In this document: one piece after another, positions 8,949 through 18,551 of the stretch
How the letters are laid out: the number at the start of each line of letters is the position of its first letter
Numbering within the stretch: the first letter of the stretch is position 1
NCBI GenBank assembly: GCA_938023035.1
Contig: CALIDI010000054.1
Coordinates: forward strand, 1-54,543
Direction of reading: 5' to 3'
From: an uncultured Leptolyngbyaceae cyanobacterium
Lineage (GTDB): Bacteria > Cyanobacteriota > Cyanobacteriia > Leptolyngbyales > Leptolyngbyaceae
Length of the DNA stretch: 54,543 bases
The notes under the pieces: model-generated
What the model saw: the letters and a program-made list of their open reading frames with translations, nothing else
Told to the model about the DNA's origin: nothing
The model's database searches: none
Translations under genes and position numbers: made by a program

Positions 8949-9017
8949 TGCGGCAATGCCAAATGCCCAACAGTCTAAAAATTAAAAATTAGATTAGAAA
9001 TCTCAGCAAAACTCAAT

Positions 9018-10391
9018 TTAGCGCGGGAGCCGCGATCGCCTGCGACCCGCACTCCGTTTGGCTTTTTTGCCACAGGCCATCAGCAACCCCTCAACCCCAT
9101 CCACAATCAGAATCGGCACTTGCAGATGTTCCTCTAGTTCTGCAACAGTCATATCATCCAAAAATTTTGCTTCATCGTGTTTTAGCATTACCTTGGGCAG
9201 CAAAACCCCATCGCCTAATGCCCGCCCTTGCAAACCTGTGAGAATATCCTGCCCAGTGATTAAGCCCGTAACACTGATCGCCTGCCCCCAGTAGGCGCTA
9301 GCGATCGCTGCCAGTTGCACGGTTAAACCTTCTACTTGATTCAGCCGGGCTAGTAAGGGCTGAAACGCATACTCTACGGCATTACCTACCACCCAGGTGT
9401 AGCACCGAGGTTCAGGTAGCTGAGTCGGCAACTGCTGGGCCGCCTGCTCAAATTCTTTTAAGAACAGGCGAATCGAACCAACCCCATTGCCAATCTGGGG
9501 ATAATCTTCATAGTGAGACTCTGGTGGCAAATCCGCTCGTCCAATCAAAAACCATTCATCAGCTAACCAGGCAAAGGTCGTGCCGAGCGTTTGCTGAAAC
9601 TCTGTTTGCAGCGCCTGTACTTGGGCAATCACTTCCTGCGCTTTGGCCAAATCTACTGGGATTAGTTCATCCACCGGGGGGCGAAAACGGGTTAAGCCCA
9701 CAGGCACGACGGCGACAGAGGCAACCGCCGGAAACTCCCCCTGATGGAATTGGGCCAAATCTCGCAGGGTCTGGGTCAAATGATTGCCGTCATTAATGCC
9801 GGGGCACAAAACGACCTGGGCATGGATTTGCAGCGATCGCGCCTGAAACCAGGCCAACTGCTCTAAAATCAGAGCCGCCCGCGGATTTTTTAACAGTTGC
9901 ACCCGCACCGCTGGTTCAGTCGCATGCACCGATACATACAGGGGCGAAAGCCGCAGTTGCTCAATCCGCTCCCATTCTCGCGGGGTGAGATTGGTTAAAG
10001 TGAGATAGCTTCCATACAGAAAGCTAAGCCGATAGTCATCATCTTTGAGGTAAAGGCTGTCTCGCTTGCCGGGGGGCTGCTGGTCAATAAAACAAAAGGG
10101 GCAGTGATTATTGCACTGCATCAAACCATCAAAGAGGGCTGTTTCAAACTCCAGTCCTAAGTCCTCGTCATAATCCTTCTCAATCTCGATCTTATAGGTC
10201 TTACCATCTTTTCCCAGAACTTCGAGTGCTAAGACCTCATCCGCGCAGAAAAAGCGATAGTCAATGAGATCACGGGGCCGTTGACCGTTGATGGCCACCA
10301 GCCGATCGCCGGACTCAAAACCAATTTCGGCAGCGATTGAGCCGGGTAGCACACCAGTAATCAAAGCTGGACGCAGGGCAGCTTCGCTCAT
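9018..10391 (-). CDS. PDZ-domain radical SAM protein (DUF512/TIGR03279-type)
   Basis: The 457-residue protein begins with a PDZ-like segment (GVLPGSIAAEIGFESGDRLV). A radical SAM core follows with Cys93, Cys97 and Cys100 (CNNHCPFC), the CxxxCxxC motif that binds a 4Fe-4S cluster for S-adenosylmethionine cleavage. The C-terminal half is the DUF512 region (GLITGQDI and LKHDEAKFLDDMTV are typical blocks). The family is nearly universal in cyanobacteria and also found in clostridia; its substrate is, to my knowledge, undefined. A longer frame is open to 10496, but the ATG at 10391 puts the PDZ domain at the N-terminus as expected. No strong ribosome-binding site is seen there. Confidence 0.9.
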   Translation of the reverse strand: MSEAALRPALITGVLPGSIAAEIGFESGDRLVAINGQRPRDLIDYRFFCADEVLALEVLGKDGKTYKIEIEKDYDEDLGLEFETALFDGLMQCNNHCPFCFIDQQPPGKRDSLYLKDDDYRLSFLYGSYLTLTNLTPREWERIEQLRLSPLYVSVHATEPAVRVQLLKNPRAALILEQLAWFQARSLQIHAQVVLCPGINDGNHLTQTLRDLAQFHQGEFPAVASVAVVPVGLTRFRPPVDELIPVDLAKAQEVIAQVQALQTEFQQTLGTTFAWLADEWFLIGRADLPPESHYEDYPQIGNGVGSIRLFLKEFEQAAQQLPTQLPEPRCYTWVVGNAVEYAFQPLLARLNQVEGLTVQLAAIASAYWGQAISVTGLITGQDILTGLQGRALGDGVLLPKVMLKHDEAKFLDDMTVAELEEHLQVPILIVDGVEGLLMACGKKAKRSAGRRRSRLPR

Positions 10392-10693
10392 AAGAAAGAA
10401 GACTAAACACAAATGAACTGGGCTAAAGGTAACACCTAAGTAATACAGGCACTCGGCCCAAGAGGCGCGAAAACTCAGGTTTTTTCGTTTACTCAAACTT
10501 GAGAACTTGAAACCTCAAGTCGAAGACCTCAGACCGATTTAGCATACGGCAGATACCCGATTAAAGACCTTGGCCTTGCGGGGCTGCTAGCTAACATCGC
10601 CGATTGTTCAACTTACTCACCACAGTTCCAACATCCAAACTGGTATTACAACTGACTTAGGCCTGAGTTAAGGTATTACCTGCCCTTTTCTAT
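10392..10693. other. Intergenic region upstream of the radical SAM gene
   Basis: 302 bases that should contain the promoter of the minus-strand radical SAM gene and the 3' end of uppP transcription. Nothing specific is recognised. Confidence 0.5.
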
Positions 10694-11572
10694 CTAAGCG
10701 GTTTTCCAAAATTTTGTGGCGATCGCCAGCAAAATCACCGCACCGAACCCTAGGCGGTACCAGACAAATATCCAGGTACTCTGGCGCTGTAAGTAGCGCA
10801 ATAACCAGGCGATCGCTAGATAAGAAAAGATAAACGCCGAAAAAATACCCACCAGCAAAGTCAGGATATCCTGAATGCTACCCAGCGCTTTGAGCGACTG
10901 ATACAAAGTGGCAATAGTCAGGGTGGGAATACCCAACAGGAAGGAAAACCGAGCAGCGGGCTGGCGCTCTAAACCGAGAAATAAAGCCGTTGTTAAGGTT
11001 GAGCCAGAACGGGATACCCCTGGCACCAGCGCCAGCATTTGACCCAGTCCCACCAAAATGCCATCCTTAATCTCCAGATGATCGAAGTTGCGCTTCCGCC
11101 GTCCCCACACTTCTGCCAGACCCAGCAACGTTGCCATAACAATGGAGGCGATCGCAATTACCAGTGGACTTTCGGGAATCGCATCGCGAAACACATACCC
11201 GACACCCAATGCCGGAATCGTGCCCACCGTAATCCCCACTAGAATCTTCCATTCTTCGCGCGCCCATTCTTTAGCCCGAAAAGCCGCCCAACTGCCGCCC
11301 AGCACCTGGCGAATGTCTTGCCAGAAGTACATGACTACTGCGATCACACTACCAAACTGAATCGCATCGACATAGTACTTGGGTTGAACCCAGCCAAAAA
11401 CATCACGAAAAATAATCAGGTGAGCAGTGCTGCTGATCGGCAAAAACTCGGTGATGCCCTGCACCAGACCTAACACCACTGCCTGAAATAGGTTTTCGAC
11501 TAACGCAATCGGCTCTGTCGTTGCGACGGCTAGAGCCATATTTGATAACCCTGCTAACGCAATCCAGGCCAT
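10694..11572 (-). CDS. uppP: Undecaprenyl-diphosphatase
   Basis: The 292-residue polytopic membrane protein carries both UppP/BacA signatures: QGITEFLPISSTAH near residue 40 and PGVSRSGST near residue 175. It removes a phosphate from undecaprenyl diphosphate at the outer face of the plasma membrane, recycling the lipid carrier for peptidoglycan and polysaccharide export. It supplies the substrate of mraY (53 kb in this window). The N-terminus is slightly extended (MAWIALAGLSN...) before the first catalytic block. The ATG at 11572 is preferred to the longest frame (11641) because AGAGGA lies just upstream; a GTG at 11575 is an alternative. Confidence 0.95.
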   Translation of the reverse strand: MAWIALAGLSNMALAVATTEPIALVENLFQAVVLGLVQGITEFLPISSTAHLIIFRDVFGWVQPKYYVDAIQFGSVIAVVMYFWQDIRQVLGGSWAAFRAKEWAREEWKILVGITVGTIPALGVGYVFRDAIPESPLVIAIASIVMATLLGLAEVWGRRKRNFDHLEIKDGILVGLGQMLALVPGVSRSGSTLTTALFLGLERQPAARFSFLLGIPTLTIATLYQSLKALGSIQDILTLLVGIFSAFIFSYLAIAWLLRYLQRQSTWIFVWYRLGFGAVILLAIATKFWKTA

Positions 11573-12029
11573 CACGCATCCTCTGTTATGTTCTTTAACA
11601 AGATACAGGGCACTGGCCACAGACACAATTCCAGAATTCAAGACAAAAATTTATTGACTGCACAGGTGAGCCAATGGCAAGCAGCCGGCATGGGTTGATT
11701 CTATAGCCCCTAGCCACCAGATTGAGGACGGGGTGCAGGGGGCGGCAGATCCTTCCCCTACGAACTCAGCAACCTGGCAATCATGATAAAAGCTGGCTCT
11801 CTCATTTCTAAAAGGGGTCTGCGGGTTCTGGACGGCGATGGTGTCACCTCCTCTGACGATAGTCTAAACAAATAACTGAAATGGACAAAACCGCCATCAG
11901 CCGTCAGGCCAGTCATTGAGAACGGGATCTCAGCAACGCTATGGGAATCCCTCAATCCCCCAGGTGGGCATCTAGAGCACTCTATGATATGTTACATAAA
12001 GTAAAGTAAATAAAAATATTCGTCATCCT
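11573..12029. other. Divergent intergenic region between uppP and the DUF3120 gene
   Basis: Holds the uppP promoter region, a dispersed repeat at 11711-11742 and an AT-rich stretch before 12030. No gene is supported. Confidence 0.5.
11711..11742 (+). repeat. Dispersed GGTGCA-type repeat, copy C
   Basis: TAGCCACCAGATTGAGGAC then GGGGTGCAGGGGG, matching copy B at 4645-4676 with a few changes. Confidence 0.5.
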
Positions 12030-12779
12030 TTGATTCTCAACTCTCGATCCGCATCACTTTACTTTCAGCCCCTTCCTAATGGCAAATCTGGCCTGGATCA
12101 GCACTACTTTTTGGGTGTTGATTGGCGATCGCCCCTAGGCCATTGTCTCTCGATTTTGATAGCAGCAGTTTTCCTAGTATCAGTACCGGTCTTTATTGAA
12201 GCCCCTCTGGTTCGCTTTTACCCCTGGCTAAGCCTGACTCTGGCCTTGCTTTTGTTTGGTGTGGCTGCCTATCTGCAACGACGTTTTAACCCGTTACAAT
12301 GGCAACAGTGGGGTGATTTACTGCATGGATTCGCGTGGACTTGGTTATCTGGCTCAATCTATTGGGGCTGGCTGCGATGGGAGCCACTCTGGCATCTGCC
12401 GATAGAGGCAATGGGCCTGCCTTTTGCCCTGTGGGGGTTGTGGCAGCGGCGTGGCCTTATAGGGCATTGTTTCTATCTCGGCTCTCTATTCGGTACGGTG
12501 ATAACGGATCTGTATTTTTACATCGCTGATTTAATTCCTGCCTGGCGTGCCTTGATGCAGGTCGATCCGAAATTGGCAAGCCTAATCTTGCAGGGGGCGC
12601 TGGTACAAGTTTATACCCCGTGGGGAATGGCCTGGGCGATTACATTAACCCTAGTGCTTTTGGCCGTTAGCCTCCTTTCTTTGCAGCGCCAACAAGGCCA
12701 CTGGTGGGGCTTTAGCGGGGCTGTAGCCAGTACGCTTCTGGTTGATGGTTTATTCTGGTTAGTTGCCACTTTTGCCTGA
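12030..12779 (+). CDS. DUF3120-type integral membrane protein
   Basis: This 249-residue hydrophobic protein has about six membrane segments (e.g. LSILIAAVFLVSVPVFIEA, LSLTLALLLFGVAAYL, MAWAITLTLVLLAVSLLSL). The pattern around WLSGSIYWGWLRWEPLWHLPIEA and GSLFGTVITDLYFYIADL fits the cyanobacterial/plastid DUF3120 family, whose function is unknown. The start is a TTG at 12030; no in-frame ATG lies near it, and a later start would cut into the first conserved part. A hairpin that could be its terminator lies at 12815-12837. Confidence 0.8.
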   Translation: MILNSRSASLYFQPLPNGKSGLDQHYFLGVDWRSPLGHCLSILIAAVFLVSVPVFIEAPLVRFYPWLSLTLALLLFGVAAYLQRRFNPLQWQQWGDLLHGFAWTWLSGSIYWGWLRWEPLWHLPIEAMGLPFALWGLWQRRGLIGHCFYLGSLFGTVITDLYFYIADLIPAWRALMQVDPKLASLILQGALVQVYTPWGMAWAITLTLVLLAVSLLSLQRQQGHWWGFSGAVASTLLVDGLFWLVATFA

Positions 12780-13113
12780 AATCCATTCGGAAGAAGTGTA
12801 TAGATAAATAGACTAGGAGCGCACAAAGTTCGCTCTTGTCTTTCTGAAAGTAGGACGATTTTCGATCTGGATGTCATCACACATCTGGGGGATTTCACGT
12901 TAGCTTTGCAGCGGCTTGAATAAAGTTGCCTAAAACTTTTCAATGATTTTACGGTGACATAGTAGAAAATTGTGTCAGAGTGCATCATAGGGGTAGATCT
13001 TATATCAAGTCCAGCTTGGAACCTTTTGTTTTCCTGCCGCTGATCATTCTCGTTTCAGATCTGGACAAGGTTTATTTTTTCAAGTGTTCCTGATCATCTT
13101 CAGCTAACCTACT
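12780..13113. other. Intergenic region before the FHA-cyclase gene
   Basis: 334 bases holding a possible terminator (12815-12841) and presumably the cyclase promoter; no gene seen. Confidence 0.5.
12815..12841 (+). terminator. Possible terminator after the DUF3120 gene
   Basis: AGGAGCG (12815-12821) pairs with CGCTCTT (12831-12837) around a 9-base loop; the T-rich GTCTTTCT follows. The stem includes one G-T pair and is short, so this is tentative. Confidence 0.4.
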
Positions 13114-14103
13114 GTGATTGTGCAGACTGTCCCCTACTTACTACTGAGAACAGAGGCTGGCACAAGCCAGGTGCCATTGACGGGTAATAACTGCTGGACG
13201 ATTGGTCGCAGCGAAGACAATACTGTTGTTCTACCTGACCGGTGGATTTCACGGAACCATGCGATGTTGCAGTGCATGGATTCAGGCGAGTTTTATTTGA
13301 TTGATCTGGGAAGTCGAAACGGCTCTTTCGTGAATGGCCGCCGTGTTAGTATTCCAGTCACTTTGCGGAATGGTGATCGCCTGATGTTTGGGCAGACTGA
13401 GCTAGAGTTTTACTGCCCGCCCACAGACTTTCAGCATGCGGTAGGAGTTGGCGAGGGGCATGGAACGGATACTGCGGCATTGCATGTCCGGCGTTTAATT
13501 TCGGTGCTGGTGATTGATATTCGTAACTTTACGGGCCTAACTCGACAAATTGATGAAAAGGTTTTGTCGGAAATGATTGGCGCTTGGTTTCGTCATGCGG
13601 GTGAAATTATTCGAGATCACGGTAGCTGGGTTGACAAGTATATTGGGGATGCTGTCATGGCCGTGTGGATTCACGGTGCCCAGGAAGTTCAACCGGGGGA
13701 GATGTTGCAAATTTTTAATGCCCTGAGTGCACTCCATAAGATGACGGCTAATTTGTATAACCTTTACCCTTTGCCTTTTCCCTTGCGGATTGGGGCGGGG
13801 GTGAACACGGGCTACGCGATGGTGGGCAATGCCGGGAGCGGCGATCGCCCCGATTACACGGCCTTGGGTGATACGGTAAACGCCGCCTTTCGGTTAGAAA
13901 CCTCGACTAAGCAGATTGGTTCAGATGTGGCGATCGGCGAAAGTACCTATAAACATTTGCTGGCGGCTCTCGATGAAAACGATACGGTGGCACTGTTTAA
14001 GCAATTCACAGTGCATTTGAAGGGGTATGAGATGCCAACAGTGACCTATGCATGCTCTTTCCCAGACCTGGATTTGTTTCTGCAAACTAAGGGCAAGGCT
14101 TGA
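13114..14103 (+). CDS. FHA-domain class III adenylate cyclase
   Basis: The 329-residue protein has an N-terminal forkhead-associated domain (about 20-105; GRSEDNTVVLPD, WISRNHAML, DLGSRNGSFVNG), which binds phosphothreonine. A class III nucleotide cyclase domain follows (about 125-310). Metal-binding aspartates are seen in VLVIDIRNFT and KYIGDAVMAVW, and the transition-state Asn/Arg in GDTVNAAFRLE. The Lys of DKYIGD and the Thr of YTALGDTVN occupy the base-selecting positions and predict ATP, not GTP, giving cAMP. No membrane segment is present. It starts at GTG 13114, with a second GTG two codons on. The architecture suggests cAMP synthesis controlled by a Ser/Thr kinase, of which two are encoded nearby. 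The next gene (TPR-CHAT) is co-oriented 127 bases downstream. Confidence 0.93.
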   Translation: MIVQTVPYLLLRTEAGTSQVPLTGNNCWTIGRSEDNTVVLPDRWISRNHAMLQCMDSGEFYLIDLGSRNGSFVNGRRVSIPVTLRNGDRLMFGQTELEFYCPPTDFQHAVGVGEGHGTDTAALHVRRLISVLVIDIRNFTGLTRQIDEKVLSEMIGAWFRHAGEIIRDHGSWVDKYIGDAVMAVWIHGAQEVQPGEMLQIFNALSALHKMTANLYNLYPLPFPLRIGAGVNTGYAMVGNAGSGDRPDYTALGDTVNAAFRLETSTKQIGSDVAIGESTYKHLLAALDENDTVALFKQFTVHLKGYEMPTVTYACSFPDLDLFLQTKGKA

Positions 14104-14230
14104 TGCACCAGTTGCAAATGGCGGTGGTTTCTTAGCTCTTTCTCTAGCTTTGCTCCAGCTTTGCTCCTAGACGGCCTTTGGGCGAGTGCGGCAAGATGGG
14201 AGAGCGGTTGCGCAGTTTGAAAGGGTTCTA

Positions 14231-17200
14231 ATGAGACGACGATCGCCCTGGCATGTTAACCTTGCTCTGGCGCTAGCTACGACTCTGGTTGCTAGTGGGC
14301 TTGCTACTCGGGCTGGTTTTAGGGGTGCTGTTGTCGCCCAAACCGCTCCCGCGACTCCGGAAGCCTTACAACTCTTGGAACAGGGAGTTACCCTCTTTAG
14401 CAGCAGCCAGTTTGATCAGGCGGAAGCTGCTCTGCTGAAGGCGTTGGCGCTGTATCGCCAGCAGGGCGATCGCGACGGTCAATGGTTTGCTCTCTATTTT
14501 CTGGGGATTGTCCGCACCAGCATTCGGGACTATCGCAAGGGGACTGAGTATTTGACCGAAAGTCTCCAGCTCGCCCAGGCTCTAGGCGATCGCGGCAAAC
14601 AGTCGGATGCTTTGATGAATCTGGGAACAGCCGCCCTCGGCAATGGAGCGCTTCAACAGGCGATTGCCTTTTGGCAAGAAGCGGCAGCTATCGCTCAGAA
14701 GATTCCAGATCCAGAGCGGCAGGCTAAGGCTTTGGATGAGCTGATTTTGGTGCATCAACAGTTGGGTGAGACAGCCACGGCACAAGGCTATCAGCGCCAA
14801 CGGCAGATGCTCCAGGGAAATCGGGTACTGACCCCAAGCGATCAATACGCCAGCGCCCTGAAGCAAGGGCAAAGCCTCTTACAGGCGGGCACAACCGTGG
14901 CCCTGAAGCAGGCATTGCAGCAATTTGAGACCGCGATTCGCCTGGCCCGGCAGATTGGCAATCCCCTAATGGAGGCAATGGCTCTGATTTCTCTGGCGAC
15001 TACCTATTCCGAGTTAGGGGAACGGCGTGAGGCAATCACCCGCAACACCCAGGCATTGGAAATTTTGCGATCGCAGGGAACCGCAGCGCAGTTTGAGGCG
15101 ACCGCTCTTATAGCTCTGGGGGCAGACTACAAGCACTTGGGGGAACCGCAAAAGGCGCTAGATTTTTATCGCCAGAGCTTGCAGCGATTGCAGCAGACGG
15201 GCGATCGCAGTGGCCAGTCTGTGGTGTTGAGCAATATGGGAAATGTTTACACTGATCTGGGCGACTACCCGCAGGCAATGGCGCACTATCAGCAGGCCCT
15301 AACGCTGGCTCAACATACCCAGGATCGGGTGAGCGAGGCCAAGACCCTGAATAACATCGGCTTAGTCTACAGCAATTTAGGGCAGTATCAACAGGCTCTT
15401 ACTTTCTATAGAGAGGCAAAGGCACGGCTGAGCAACCTACGGGAACCGTTGTTAGAAGCGACGATTTTGAATAATCAGGCAACGGTTTACGTCTATCTAC
15501 GCCAGCGGCAGCGGGCACTGGAAGCCTATGAGCGGGTTTTGACCCTGGTGAAAGATGCCGGCAATCGCACCCAAGAGGCGAATACCCTAGCCAATATTGC
15601 AACGCTTTACTCCTTTGAGGATAACCCAACGAAGGCGATCGCATTTTATCAACGGGCTTTAACGCTGATGCAAAGTCTCGGCAACCGCACCCAAGAGGTA
15701 ACTGTTTTAGGGAACCTGGGCTTTAGCTATGGGGAGGCCGGGCAGTATGAGCAAGCCAAAAACTATCAAAATCAGGCACTCGTTCTTGCCCGATCCATTG
15801 GCGATCGCTCCGGTGAGGCTACGGCTCTCGCAGGGGCAGGAGCAATAGCCTATGCCCAAAACAACTTGGGGCAAGCCCTGGAGCACTATAACCAGAGCTT
15901 GAGCATTCACCGACAGGCGGGTAATCGCCGCGAGGAGGCGCTCTCCCTCAAGGCCCTGGGCAAGATCTCTTTCCGGCAGGGAAATTTGACAGCAGCGGCA
16001 CAGCATTTGCGGGCTGCCATTCAGGTTCAGGAGTCGATTCGCGCCGATTTGGGCGGTAACGATATCAATAAAGTTTCTCTGTTTGATGAGCAGGCAGGTA
16101 CCTATCGCTTGCTCCAACACGTTTTAGTTGCCCACGGTCAAGTCGAGGCAGCCCTGGAAGTAGCAGAGCGCGCCCGTGCCCGTGCCTTTGTGGAGTTGCT
16201 AGCCCGTAGACTGAAGAATCAATCCCAAAGTCGCCCGCTGGAGGCCCTATCGGTTGACCAAATGCGTCAAGTCGCGCAGGATCAAAAGGTCACTCTGGTA
16301 CAGTACTCATTGCTGTATCAAGATGATCAGCCGTTTCCTCAGGATCGCGATCGCCAAGCACCAACACAACTCTTGATTTGGGTAATCCAGCCCCAGGGCC
16401 GTATTCATTTTCGTCAAGTTGATTTAGCTCCCTGGGTTGGCCAAAATCGCCCTCTGAGTGATTGGGTGAAAACGGCCCGGAAAGACATTGGGGTGCGGGG
16501 ACTAGGGGTCGTGGGAGGCAGTCCCCCCAGAGTACAGCCCAGCCGCACCGATCAGTTATCCCAGTTTTATCAGGTCTTGATTCAGCCAATTAGGGATTTA
16601 CTGCCCCAAAAGCCAGAGGAGCGCGTCGTTTTTGTGCCCCAGGCCGAGCTATTTTTGTTACCCTTTGCGGCTATGCAAGACCCGCAGGGCCGCTACCTGA
16701 TTGAGCGCCATACGCTAACGGTGACCCCCTCAATTCAAGCATTGGCCTTGACGGCTCAGTCTCCTAATCGGGGAATCCGCTTACCGGCTCCCTCCGCTCT
16801 GGTGGTGGGGAATCCGACGATGCCTAAGGTGGTGTTGGAAGTTGGGCAACCACCAGTGCCGTTGGCCCCATTGCCAGGGGCTGAAACAGAGGCACGGGCG
16901 ATCGCGGGCCTGCTCAAGACCCAGCCGCTGATCGGCGCAAGTGCCACCCGGGCCAATGTTCTCAAGGCGCTCCCCCGTGCTGGGATTGTGCATCTGGCCA
17001 CCCATGGTATTTTGGATGATTTGAAGGACTATGGGGTGCCCGGTGCGATCGCTTTGGCCCCCGCCGGTCAGGATGGAGGGCTGCTGAGTGCCGATGCAAT
17101 TCTTGACCTGAGGCTGAGTGCGAGCCTGGTTGTCCTCAGTGCCTGTGATACGGGACGCGGTAAAATCACGGAAGATGGGGTGATTGGTCTCTCGCGATCG

Positions 17201-17410
17201 TTTATTACGGCTGGAGTTCCCAGCGTGATTGTTTCCCTCTGGGCCGTACCAGATGCCCCTACCGCCGCCTTAATGATTTACTTCTACGAAAACTTGCAAC
17301 GCAACCCTGACAAAGCCCAGGCTCTCCGACAGGCGATGTTAAAGACGAAACAGCAGTACCCCGACCCGCGCGACTGGGCCGCATTTATCTTGATTGGTGG
17401 GGTTGAGTAG
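14231..17410 (+). CDS. Exported TPR-CHAT (caspase-like) protein 1
   Basis: The 1059-residue protein begins with a basic, hydrophobic leader (RRRSPWHVNLALALATTL, cleavage plausible after VVAQ), so export is inferred. Residues about 40-620 are a long array of tetratricopeptide repeats (AMAHYQQALTLAQHTQDR, ALEHYNQSLSIHRQAGNR). The C-terminal 330 residues are a CHAT domain of the caspase/separase clan, with the His-Cys pair in HLATHG (His925) and LSACDTG (Cys972). CHAT proteases are autoproteolytic or are activated through their TPR partner surface. The ATG at 14231 has AAAGGG upstream and starts exactly at the signal segment. A paralogue lies at 23610-26159. It is convergent with dprA, 13 bases apart. 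Substrates are unknown. Confidence 0.93.
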   Translation: MRRRSPWHVNLALALATTLVASGLATRAGFRGAVVAQTAPATPEALQLLEQGVTLFSSSQFDQAEAALLKALALYRQQGDRDGQWFALYFLGIVRTSIRDYRKGTEYLTESLQLAQALGDRGKQSDALMNLGTAALGNGALQQAIAFWQEAAAIAQKIPDPERQAKALDELILVHQQLGETATAQGYQRQRQMLQGNRVLTPSDQYASALKQGQSLLQAGTTVALKQALQQFETAIRLARQIGNPLMEAMALISLATTYSELGERREAITRNTQALEILRSQGTAAQFEATALIALGADYKHLGEPQKALDFYRQSLQRLQQTGDRSGQSVVLSNMGNVYTDLGDYPQAMAHYQQALTLAQHTQDRVSEAKTLNNIGLVYSNLGQYQQALTFYREAKARLSNLREPLLEATILNNQATVYVYLRQRQRALEAYERVLTLVKDAGNRTQEANTLANIATLYSFEDNPTKAIAFYQRALTLMQSLGNRTQEVTVLGNLGFSYGEAGQYEQAKNYQNQALVLARSIGDRSGEATALAGAGAIAYAQNNLGQALEHYNQSLSIHRQAGNRREEALSLKALGKISFRQGNLTAAAQHLRAAIQVQESIRADLGGNDINKVSLFDEQAGTYRLLQHVLVAHGQVEAALEVAERARARAFVELLARRLKNQSQSRPLEALSVDQMRQVAQDQKVTLVQYSLLYQDDQPFPQDRDRQAPTQLLIWVIQPQGRIHFRQVDLAPWVGQNRPLSDWVKTARKDIGVRGLGVVGGSPPRVQPSRTDQLSQFYQVLIQPIRDLLPQKPEERVVFVPQAELFLLPFAAMQDPQGRYLIERHTLTVTPSIQALALTAQSPNRGIRLPAPSALVVGNPTMPKVVLEVGQPPVPLAPLPGAETEARAIAGLLKTQPLIGASATRANVLKALPRAGIVHLATHGILDDLKDYGVPGAIALAPAGQDGGLLSADAILDLRLSASLVVLSACDTGRGKITEDGVIGLSRSFITAGVPSVIVSLWAVPDAPTAALMIYFYENLQRNPDKAQALRQAMLKTKQQYPDPRDWAAFILIGGVE

Positions 17411-17423
17411 ACCCAGTTTTTGC

Positions 17424-18551
17424 CTAAGCCCGACGATACATCATGCCCGGTAGCTGTATCACCAGCCCTTCAAGTTCTAGTTGTAACAATTCGGCTGAAA
17501 GGGTGCCCGTTGGTAAGCCCGTATGGTAAACCAACTGATCCAGAGCGACACCTTCGCGGTCTGGTTGGTGCAGTTCGCTCAGGGCGGTAAGCAGACTTTT
17601 TTGCTCAGGGGGCAAATCGGGAGGCAGGTCGTTGGAGCGGGTAAGAGGGTGATGATCCATTCTGGGCAGGCTACCCAACAGTTCGAGTAAATGGTTTTCA
17701 CCTAGAATCGCTTGGGCACCCCGGTTGAGTAGCGTTAGGCAGCCAAGGGCTTGGGGATGGTCAAGGCTGCCAGGGAGAACATAAACATCGCGCCCATAGT
17801 CATTAGCCAGATGGGCAGTAATTAGTGCGCCAGAGCGCTCTGGTGCTTCCATCACAATCACAGCACGACAAAGACCGGCAATGATGCGATTACGACGAGG
17901 AAAGTGGACACGATCAGGCTTAGTGCCAGTGGGGTATTCGCTGAGTGCCAACCCAGTCGTCAGTAATTGATGATAGAGCGCACGATTTGTCCAGGGATAG
18001 ACTCGGTCAACACCTGTCCCTAAAACTGCCAGGGTGCGTCCGTTACCCTCCAGACAGGCCCGGTGAGCACAGGTGTCGATGCCCTCCGCCAGACCTGAAA
18101 CAATAGTGAAACCTGCTTCGACCAGGGTGCGGGTCAGGCGCTGAGTCCACTTTTTGCCATAGTCTGAGGGGGTGCGGGTGCCAACAATTCCTACCATGGG
18201 TTGCAATCCCTGGTTTTCTAAGGGCCTAACAATGCCGCGATAGTAAAGCACTGGCGGTGGATCAAAGGTCTCCAGTAGAAGTTGGGGATAGTCGGCATCG
18301 GCGGGAGTCCAAAAGTGAGGGTTGGTGGCTTCATGACTCTGGAGCAAGGTCGGCGGGTCGATAGTGTTGCGGGCATTGGCGATCGCATCGGCAAGCTGTA
18401 AACCAATACCATTCACCCCCAATAAATCTGCCGCCGGAGCCTTCCAAGCGGCGGCAAGGGTGCCAAATTGCTCCTGTAAGCGTTGCAATAAAATCGGGCC
18501 AACTCCCTCAATCTGAGACCAGGCTAGCCACAATGCACGTTCTGATGTCAA
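17424..18551 (-). CDS. dprA: DNA-processing protein DprA
   Basis: The 375-residue protein has the DprA layout: an N-terminal helix-hairpin-helix-like region (LDLLGVNGIG-type segment), the Rossmann-like core with GIVGTRTPSDYG, SGLAEGIDTCAHRACL and RSGALITAHLA, and a C-terminal winged-helix domain. DprA protects incoming single-stranded DNA and loads RecA during natural transformation; it acts in the cytoplasm. The frame stays open to 18647, but the extra N-terminus is encoded inside a dispersed repeat (18571-18665). A TTG at 18551 preceded by GAGGA at good spacing gives TSERALWLAWSQIEGVG, the normal family start, and is chosen here. Confidence 0.95.
   Translation of the reverse strand: MTSERALWLAWSQIEGVGPILLQRLQEQFGTLAAAWKAPAADLLGVNGIGLQLADAIANARNTIDPPTLLQSHEATNPHFWTPADADYPQLLLETFDPPPVLYYRGIVRPLENQGLQPMVGIVGTRTPSDYGKKWTQRLTRTLVEAGFTIVSGLAEGIDTCAHRACLEGNGRTLAVLGTGVDRVYPWTNRALYHQLLTTGLALSEYPTGTKPDRVHFPRRNRIIAGLCRAVIVMEAPERSGALITAHLANDYGRDVYVLPGSLDHPQALGCLTLLNRGAQAILGENHLLELLGSLPRMDHHPLTRSNDLPPDLPPEQKSLLTALSELHQPDREGVALDQLVYHTGLPTGTLSAELLQLELEGLVIQLPGMMYRRA

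Noticed and set aside
15707-16120. 137-codon antisense frame inside the first TPR-CHAT gene
   Set aside because: Antisense to a clear TPR array, with no features of its own.
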